A stretch of DNA of 64,000 nt from assembly GCF_030486405.1 (NCBI RefSeq), contig NZ_CP129613.1, forward strand, positions 4,340,001 through 4,404,000. The letters run 5' to 3'. The DNA comes from Mycolicibacterium sp. HK-90 (GTDB lineage: Bacteria; Actinomycetota; Actinomycetes; Mycobacteriales; Mycobacteriaceae). Below the pieces are notes generated by a model, which did no database searches, had not been told where the DNA came from, and worked only from the letters and a program-made list of their open reading frames with translations. The translations under genes and the position numbers were made by a program. Positions 59,031 to 64,000 of this stretch are shown in pieces (position 1 is the stretch's first letter; every line of letters begins with the position of its first letter).

Positions 59031-59801
59031 CTAGCTCGACGCATCCGTCCGCTTCTGGATCCGCGGGGCCAGCTGCACGATCTCCGGCACGACGGTCGGA
59101 TTCTCGTAGGCGGTGGTCACCAGCGACACCAGGGTGTTGGCGACGTCGCGCAGGGCCGACATCCGGGCCGGCAGCGCGCCCTGGGCCGCCCACGTCTTGA
59201 GCAGCTGGTCGAGCAGGTCCCGGTCGGCGCCGCGCAGGATCTCGGTGTCGTCGGTGGGGCCGACGCCCACCCGCAGCAGCGACAGCTCGGGATGTTCTAT
59301 GCGCCAGGAGTTCAGGATCTCGTCGAGAGCGGCCTTGCTCGCGCTGTACGCCGCCACCCCGGCCCGCGGACGGCCCACGTCATAGCTGGAGGCCACCAGC
59401 ACCACACCGTTCTCGGACAGCCGTGGCGCCGCCGCGCGCAGCACGTTGTTGGCACCCACGGTGTTGACGCTGAACGCGTGCAACCAGGTGGCCACGTCGG
59501 TGTCCTCGATGTAGGCGAACGGGATCACCGTGCTGGTGAACACCACGGCATCGAGACCGCCCAGGGCGTCCGCAGCCTCGTTGACGACGCTGTTGATGGC
59601 CGCGGCGTCCTCGACGTCGAGTTCGAACGCGAATCCGCCGATGGCTTCGGCCAGGGAATTCAGCAGATCGATACGCCGCGCAGCCACGGCGACCTTGGCG
59701 CCGCGCTCGGTGGCACTGATCGCAACAGCGTGGCCGATGCCTGACGAGGCACCGACGACGAGGAGACGCAGTCCGGCTGCATCGGCTCGCTGACCGCTCA
59801 T
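59031..59801 (-). CDS. Short-chain dehydrogenase/reductase
   Basis: The 256-aa protein has V-G-A-S-S-G-I-G near residues 16-23, a Ser in S-S-Y-D and Y-S-A-S-K as the catalytic tyrosine-lysine pair. ATG 59801 is chosen because GGAGGG precedes it; the longer frame upstream lacks a start signal. The substrate is unknown. Confidence 0.85.
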   Translation of the reverse strand: MSGQRADAAGLRLLVVGASSGIGHAVAISATERGAKVAVAARRIDLLNSLAEAIGGFAFELDVEDAAAINSVVNEAADALGGLDAVVFTSTVIPFAYIEDTDVATWLHAFSVNTVGANNVLRAAAPRLSENGVVLVASSYDVGRPRAGVAAYSASKAALDEILNSWRIEHPELSLLRVGVGPTDDTEILRGADRDLLDQLLKTWAAQGALPARMSALRDVANTLVSLVTTAYENPTVVPEIVQLAPRIQKRTDASS

Positions 59802-59941
59802 TCGATCAACCCTCCATGGTTCATCCCAAGGTGTTAGGTCACCCTTTGCTCGTCGGACATTACCGCGTGCGATGAGTTCCGACCGCGCGGCGGGTCCACT
59901 TAAGAGAACGAGATTCTCCATACCGCACTCAGGAGCCCTTC

Positions 59942-60628
59942 ATGACGACAGGAAAACCTCCGGTGGTCGACCAACAAACCTGGCGCGCCGCCCTCGACGA
60001 GCTCAGGCGTCGAGAGAAGGCCGCCACCCGGGAACTGGACGCGATCGCCGCGGCACGACGACGGCTACCGATGGTGGAGCTGCCGGACTACACGCTCGTG
60101 GGTGCCGACGGTCCGGTGCGGCTGGTCGACATATTCGAGGGGCGCACCCAGCTGATCACCTACCACCACATGTGGAGCAACGGCGCCGAGTGGCAGTGCG
60201 GTGGCTGCACGGGATTCACGTCGGAGTTCACCCGGCTCGACTTTCTCGACAACTACGACGCCCGCTTCGTCGTCGTCACCAACGGCCCGATCGAGGAGGC
60301 CCTGGCCTACCGCGACAAGGTGGGTAATCAGATGGAGTGGTACTCCTCCTCGGAGAGCTCCTTCGGCGCCGACGTCGACGCCGCGCCCGACGACGGCTTC
60401 GCGGTCAACGTGTTCCTGCGCGACGGAGATACCGTCTACCGCACGTGGCACACCGAGGGCCGCGGCACCGAACAGCTCAGCCATTCCTTCGGCCTGATCG
60501 ACCTGCTGCCCTACGGCCGCCAGGAGGAATGGCTCGATTCCCCGGAAGGCTGGCCCATTCGGCCCACGTTCTCGGGCTGGCTGGACAGTCCTGACATCGC
60601 CCGTCTCTACGGAAAGGTCTCACGATGA
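59942..60628 (+). CDS. DUF899 thioredoxin-fold protein
   Basis: The 228-aa protein has the DUF899 pattern: R-x-E-K-A-A-T-R-E-L-D near 23, R-L-P-M-V near 41, and W-Q-C-G-G-C-T-G-F near 84, a thioredoxin-like C-x-x-C. The biochemical role is not established. It overlaps the SRPBCC gene by 4 bases and probably acts with it. Confidence 0.85.
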   Translation: MTTGKPPVVDQQTWRAALDELRRREKAATRELDAIAAARRRLPMVELPDYTLVGADGPVRLVDIFEGRTQLITYHHMWSNGAEWQCGGCTGFTSEFTRLDFLDNYDARFVVVTNGPIEEALAYRDKVGNQMEWYSSSESSFGADVDAAPDDGFAVNVFLRDGDTVYRTWHTEGRGTEQLSHSFGLIDLLPYGRQEEWLDSPEGWPIRPTFSGWLDSPDIARLYGKVSR

Positions 60629-61095
60629 CCGACTCTGAACGCTACGTCGTCACCCGCACCATCTCGGCCTCCCCGGCGCAGGTGTTCGCCGTCCTGGCCG
60701 ACCCGGCCCGGCACTGCGAGACCGAACCCGGTGACTGGGTTCGTGACGCGATCGACCCCGAGCCGATCACCGACACCGGCCAGATGTTCGCGATCAACAT
60801 GTTCCTGCCCGCGGCCGGCGGCCACTACGTCATGCACAACCTGGTCACCGAATTCGACAAGGACCGGACCATCGCCTGGCTGCCCGGCCAGCTCGACGAG
60901 AACGGTCGACACGACCCCGGCGGCTGGACCTGGCGCTACGACCTGGCGCCCAACGGTGAGCAGACCGACGTCACCCTCACCTACGACTGGACCGACACGC
61001 CGCAGAGCTTCCGCGACCAGATCGGTGGCATGCCGCCGTTCGGCACCGACTTTCTCGCGGAATCGCTTGCGGCGCTGGACCGCTCAGTGACCTAA
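60625..61095 (+). CDS. SRPBCC-fold protein
   Basis: The 156-aa START-like protein begins with the family pattern V-T-R-T-I-S-A-S-P-A-Q-V-F-A-V-L-A-D-P-A-R-H. The fold makes a deep hydrophobic cavity for a lipid-like or aromatic ligand. It is translationally coupled to the DUF899 gene, and the function is unknown. Confidence 0.85.
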   Translation: MTDSERYVVTRTISASPAQVFAVLADPARHCETEPGDWVRDAIDPEPITDTGQMFAINMFLPAAGGHYVMHNLVTEFDKDRTIAWLPGQLDENGRHDPGGWTWRYDLAPNGEQTDVTLTYDWTDTPQSFRDQIGGMPPFGTDFLAESLAALDRSVT

Positions 61096-61101
61096 CGCAG
61101 A

Positions 61102-62322
61102 TCAGGTGCTGGCGTTGCCGGTGCGCCACTGCTCCCAGGGGATGTTCCAGTCCCCCAGGCCGTCGGTGCCCGGCAACACCGGGCCGACGGTGTTGGCGAC
61201 CTCCACGATGTCGCCCCGCTTGGTGTTCTCGTAGAACCAGCGGGCGTTGGCCGTGCTGACATTCAGGCACCCGTGGCTGACATTGCTGTAGCCCTGACTG
61301 CCGACCGACCACGGGGCGCCGTGCACGTAGATGCCGCTGTAGGACATCTGCGTCGCGAAGTCCACTTCGGTGCGATAGCCGTTGGGCGAGTTGACCGGGA
61401 CACCATAGGTGGACGAATCCATCACCAGATGGTCGAAGCGCTCACCGATGATGTAGACGCCGTTGTCGGTCGGAGTGCTGTTCTTGCCCATGGAGATCGG
61501 CATGGTCTTGATGACCTCGCCGTTGCGCCGGACGGTCAGCGACTTGGTGTTGTCGTCGGCGGTGGCGATCACCTCGTCACCGACGGTGAACCGGGTCGAG
61601 ACATTGCCCTGGCCGAACAACCCGTCGCCCAACTCGACACCATAGGTGTTGACGGTCACGTCGACCGCAGTGCCGGGCTTCCAGTATCGGGCAGGGCGCC
61701 AACGTACTTCGCGGTTGTTGAGCCAGTAGAAGGCGCCCTCGACCGCCGGAGTGGTCTTGACGGTGATGGCGCGCTGAGCGGCCACCCGGTCGGTGATGTT
61801 CTCGTCGAAGCGGATGGCCACCGGCTGACCGACCCCGACCACCTCCCCGTCGTTGGGCAGGACGTAGGGCATCGTCAGGTTCGCCGGCGAGTGCGTCTCG
61901 AACCGCAACCGGCGATTGGCCACCCCGCCCAGTCCGAGCGACTGCGCGTTGAGGGTGTACTGCTCGTTGTAGTCGAGCGGGTCGGTCGACGACCACGTCA
62001 GCCCGTCGGCGCTGAACTTCCCGGCGACGTTGGCGCCCTCTTCGTTGATCATGGTGACGCCGCCGAGCACACCGTTCTCCGCGCTGACGGTGACAGGCGC
62101 GTCGACTGTCACGCCGACCGCGCCATCGGTCACCGAGGCGTTGACCCTGGGCACCAGCAAGTCACCGTAGGGCGTCCCCTTGTCGGCGATCACCGGCGGC
62201 GGGCCCTGTGGTTCGTCGCCTCCACATGCCGTCAGCCCCAGCATCATTGCCGGCACCATGGCAACGACCGCCCACCGGAAGACTTCCCGATACGGACGGG
62301 TCACGGTCTGGACCTGCCCCAT
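61102..62322 (-). CDS. ldtB: L,D-transpeptidase, LppS/LdtB type
   Basis: The 406-aa lipoprotein has a signal ending L-G-L-T-A-C-G-G (lipobox near residue 33), two Ig-like domains and a YkuD catalytic domain with H-G-A-P-W-S and S-H-G-C-L-N-V-S containing the nucleophile cysteine. It makes 3-3 cross-links in peptidoglycan. Length and neighbours match Rv2518c. ATG 62322 is preferred over TTG/ATG further upstream. Confidence 0.93.
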   Translation of the reverse strand: MGQVQTVTRPYREVFRWAVVAMVPAMMLGLTACGGDEPQGPPPVIADKGTPYGDLLVPRVNASVTDGAVGVTVDAPVTVSAENGVLGGVTMINEEGANVAGKFSADGLTWSSTDPLDYNEQYTLNAQSLGLGGVANRRLRFETHSPANLTMPYVLPNDGEVVGVGQPVAIRFDENITDRVAAQRAITVKTTPAVEGAFYWLNNREVRWRPARYWKPGTAVDVTVNTYGVELGDGLFGQGNVSTRFTVGDEVIATADDNTKSLTVRRNGEVIKTMPISMGKNSTPTDNGVYIIGERFDHLVMDSSTYGVPVNSPNGYRTEVDFATQMSYSGIYVHGAPWSVGSQGYSNVSHGCLNVSTANARWFYENTKRGDIVEVANTVGPVLPGTDGLGDWNIPWEQWRTGNAST

Positions 62323-62469
62323 AGTTCGTCCCACCCCTCGCACGGTCGATAGCAAATTCTTGGCAATAGTCTAAGGGCTAGGGGGGACACCGGTGCGACC
62401 TGAGCCGCTTCACGCCTCCCACCAGCGGATTTCACGGTTGACTGAAAGTCCTGTTATTGTCTCTCACGC

Positions 62470-62545
<76 letters not shown>

Positions 62546-62548
62546 ACC

Positions 62549-62575
62549 AAAAACCCTGCCTCGGCAGGGTTTTTG
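62549..62575 (+). terminator. Rho-independent terminator after tRNA-Lys
   Basis: AAAAACCCTGC pairs with GCAGGGTTTTT around a CTCG loop, ending in a T-run. Confidence 0.9.
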
Positions 62576-62609
62576 CGTTTCTGCGTTTGAGTATTACGAC
62601 GACACGCAT

Positions 62610-62792
62610 CTATCTGGCGCGATACCTCTCGGCGAGTCTGTCGTCGACGCTGGGTTCGGCCTCTTCCAACAGCATCTCCACCGCACCGGCCAGATGCGCG
62701 GCCGCATAGCCGTGATCCCGGTACTGCTCGCTCTTGAAGCGATCGAGTTCCCGGCGTAGATCGCCGAGGGTTTCATCGCTCACGTGGGCCAT
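62610..62792 (-). CDS. Small acidic helical protein
   Basis: The 60-aa protein starts at ATG 62792 after GGAGG and has 13 acidic residues, M-A-H-V-S-D-E-T-L-G-D-L-R-R-E-L-D. It is predicted all-helical with no membrane segment. I do not recognise it. The strong ribosome binding site and codon use support a real gene. Confidence 0.65.
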   Translation of the reverse strand: MAHVSDETLGDLRRELDRFKSEQYRDHGYAAAHLAGAVEMLLEEAEPSVDDRLAERYRAR

Positions 62793-62847
62793 ATGGCTAC
62801 CTCCAGTCGGTGTGACCACGACTCACATCGCCACACGGAGGTTCGAC

Positions 62848-62952
62848 ATGAGCCATCGGGTGTTGTCAGCGAATCCGGACGGCGATTCCGTCGGGATCGG
62901 CTGCACCGGCGGAAGCACATGCAGCAATCCTGGCAAACGGCGAAATTATTAG
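62848..62952 (+). CDS. Possible 34-residue peptide with C-x6-C
   Basis: ATG 62848 follows GGAGG with 7 bases between, giving 34 codons to TAG 62950. The peptide has two cysteines (G-C-T-G-G-S-T-C-S) and a basic tail. The ribosome binding site is as good as that of true genes here, and it diverges from the 60-aa gene by 55 bases. I do not recognise it. Confidence 0.4.
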   Translation: MSHRVLSANPDGDSVGIGCTGGSTCSNPGKRRNY

Positions 62953-63588
62953 CTGCAACGCTATACCCCCTTGTCACACGATCGTCCCGTGTTGCGGCCG
63001 GGCTCGAGATCCAGGTCCGGCTCCCCGATCCTGACCTGAGGACGACCTTAGCTGGACACCTATCCGCTAGCAACCGGTTCCACGAGAAAGGGCCGTTCCC
63101 GCCCTGGTATGCAGCAGATTTCGGCTACCACGCCGGTTCGGGAGCGCGTTGCACAGAGCACCTCGACATATCAGGCAAACCCGCGTTTGCCAATCGTTTG
63201 CTCCACCAAATCGAGGGCGACGGACGGGCCGGGCCGCACATGTAGACACTCCCCCAGCAAACAATTTCGACCGTAGGAACCAGTTCCTGGCGACCGGCGC
63301 CGGTCGGCCGCACGGACCAACGTGACGTAGAGCAACTTTGCGGTGATCGGTCGCAAACCCACGACGACGGCCACAGTCGATACGCCCAGATAATGTGCTG
63401 GCAATCGACACGTAACACAGCTGTCGACTGCCCACAGTATTTCTTGACGTCTACGTAAGTTACTGCTTAGAATTTCGTTCCAGCGCTTCCGCTGGTCAGG
63501 CACCAGAACCTGTGTTAACCTCAAGTTAGCTGATTAATTGCAGATCGGCACCACATGGCGATTACGCCAAGATGAGAGGTGTTAGCTG
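62953..63588. other. 636-bp region without a clear gene
   Basis: The stretch is less GC-rich than the rest of the window. Open frames in it lack codon bias and start signals. Its right part contains a good vegetative promoter at 63444-63473 and a leader of about 110 bases for the small ORF at 63589. I see nothing else. Confidence 0.55.
63444..63473 (+). promoter_or_regulatory. SigA-type promoter
   Basis: TTGACG (63444-63449), an 18-base spacer and TAGAAT (63468-63473) closely match the vegetative consensus. It points to the right, toward the 52-codon ORF at 63589. Confidence 0.6.
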
Positions 63589-63747
63589 ATGGCTTCCGCA
63601 GGGGGCGTCGAACCCACGGCTGCATCGATCTCGGCTTTTGTTGCTGCAAATCGGCCTGTCATGGTGCACACCTGCAACCGGCTCGGCCGTGTCGCCAATC
63701 CTCCGAGTTTCTCGTTGACGGACTGGCTTCTGTTTCGCCGCCGCTGA
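63589..63747 (+). CDS. Possible 52-residue small protein
   Basis: ATG 63589 follows G-A-G-A-G-G-T-G by about 8 bases, downstream of a vegetative promoter. The peptide starts M-A-S-A-G-G-V-E-P-T and ends F-R-R-R. It has one cysteine and a C-terminal W-L-L-F hydrophobic patch before three arginines. The stop lies in the inverted repeat at 63742. The protein is not recognised; promoter and ribosome binding site are the only support. Confidence 0.4.
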   Translation: MASAGGVEPTAASISAFVAANRPVMVHTCNRLGRVANPPSFSLTDWLLFRRR

Positions 63748-63799
63748 GCGGCGTATTGGCTGGGCCGCTCAGCGCCGTGTTGACGGCGCGCTGAGCGGC
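63742..63799. repeat. CGCTGAGCGGC repeats, two direct and one inverted
   Basis: CGCTGAGCGGC occurs at 63742-63752 and 63789-63799, with the exact inverted copy at 63764-63774. The first two units can form an 11-base stem with an 11-base loop right at the end of the 52-codon ORF, so it may be a terminator. Confidence 0.55.
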
Positions 63800-63828
63800 G
63801 TATCAAGCCCGCATCGCTGCGCGGCGCG

Positions 63829-64000
63829 TCAGTGGCGCTTGATCCGCCGGATGACGACGACCACGACCAGCACGCCAGCACCGGCCAATGAGGCCGTCAC
63901 CGCAGGCTTTTTCACGAAACTGATCACCGCTGACCTGAAATCGTCGGCAAGCCGCTGCGGGTTGGCCCGCTCGGCCAGGGAGTCGACAGTCAAGGCCAGT
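63829..64000 (-). CDS. DUF3618-like membrane protein, C-terminal part
   Basis: The last 56 or so residues are visible, the start being beyond the window. A polar part (T-V-D-S-L-A-E-R-A-N-P-Q-R-L-A) precedes one hydrophobic segment and ends V-V-I-R-R-I-K-R-H. This matches the C-terminus of small DUF3618 proteins, Rv2520c-like. The function is unknown. Confidence 0.65.
   Translation of the reverse strand, partial: LALTVDSLAERANPQRLADDFRSAVISFVKKPAVTASLAGAGVLVVVVVIRRIKRH

Noticed and set aside
62784..63245. 153-codon plus-strand frame at 62784
   Set aside because: Start signals are poor, the product is His/Arg-rich without structure, and the shorter 34-codon frame has the better ribosome binding site.
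63742..63799. Repeats near the right edge as a CRISPR array
   Set aside because: The units are only 11 bases, one is inverted, and spacing is irregular; no cas genes are present.
63582..63881. 99-codon minus-strand frame near the right edge
   Set aside because: It is composed largely of low-complexity Ser/Arg sequence and overlaps the clear DUF3618-like C-terminus in another frame.

Overview
This looks like a chromosomal segment of a fast-growing mycobacterium (Mycolicibacterium type). It is GC-rich, with mycobacterial gene families throughout: PPE, MspA porins, Nrp/FadD10, LdtB/LppS, CmrA and the bkd/acc leucine-degradation genes. Many neighbour orders match M. tuberculosis loci (Rv0096-Rv0103c, Rv2495c-Rv2511, Rv2518c), but brought together in a different arrangement. 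I see no phage, insertion sequence or CRISPR array.

Layout. 0.5-10.8 kb: one-carbon and propionate/anaplerotic metabolism (RibD/DHFR-like protein, noncanonical methylenetetrahydrofolate reductase, pyruvate carboxylase, prpC-prpB-prpD) with the divergent regulator PrpR. 10.8-14.6 kb: a two-component system, a secreted protein, a zinc-finger membrane protein and a His/Met-rich membrane protein. 14.7-31 kb: a copper and isonitrile-lipopeptide island. It holds a CtaG/CopD membrane protein, a previously uncalled 36-residue metallothionein-like gene, the copper P-type ATPase CtpB, the ECF sigma factor SigC, a PepSY membrane protein, an orphan metal-binding domain, and the cluster PPE - Fe(II) oxygenase - FcoT - FadD10 - ACP - Nrp. 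31-41 kb: a methyltransferase, metE under a cobalamin riboswitch, secreted proteins, a duplicated MspA-type porin pair, lspA and echA. 41-51 kb: branched-chain keto-acid dehydrogenase and the leucine-catabolic operon accD1-accA1-fadE-maoC-citE with a TetR regulator and its palindromic operator. 51-62.5 kb: S9 peptidase, MmpS-like protein, MFS, cmrA, HerA-like ATPase, orn, tRNA-His, SDR, DUF899, SRPBCC, ldtB, tRNA-Lys. 62.5-64 kb: small ORFs and the end of a DUF3618-like gene.

The most interesting result is a shared promoter-like motif, GGGAAC-N17-CGAC(C/T)A, with exactly 17 bases between boxes. It lies on the minus strand upstream of five genes: the DUF5134-like gene, ctpB, the PepSY gene, the isonitrile oxygenase gene and the PPE gene. 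I found no other copy by eye. It reads as the regulon of the SigC encoded in the middle of the island. Together with the metallothionein-like peptide, the orphan HMA domain inside the nrp operon and a one-module Nrp, this suggests a self-contained SigC-controlled copper-acquisition and copper-buffering system built around a metal-binding lipopeptide.
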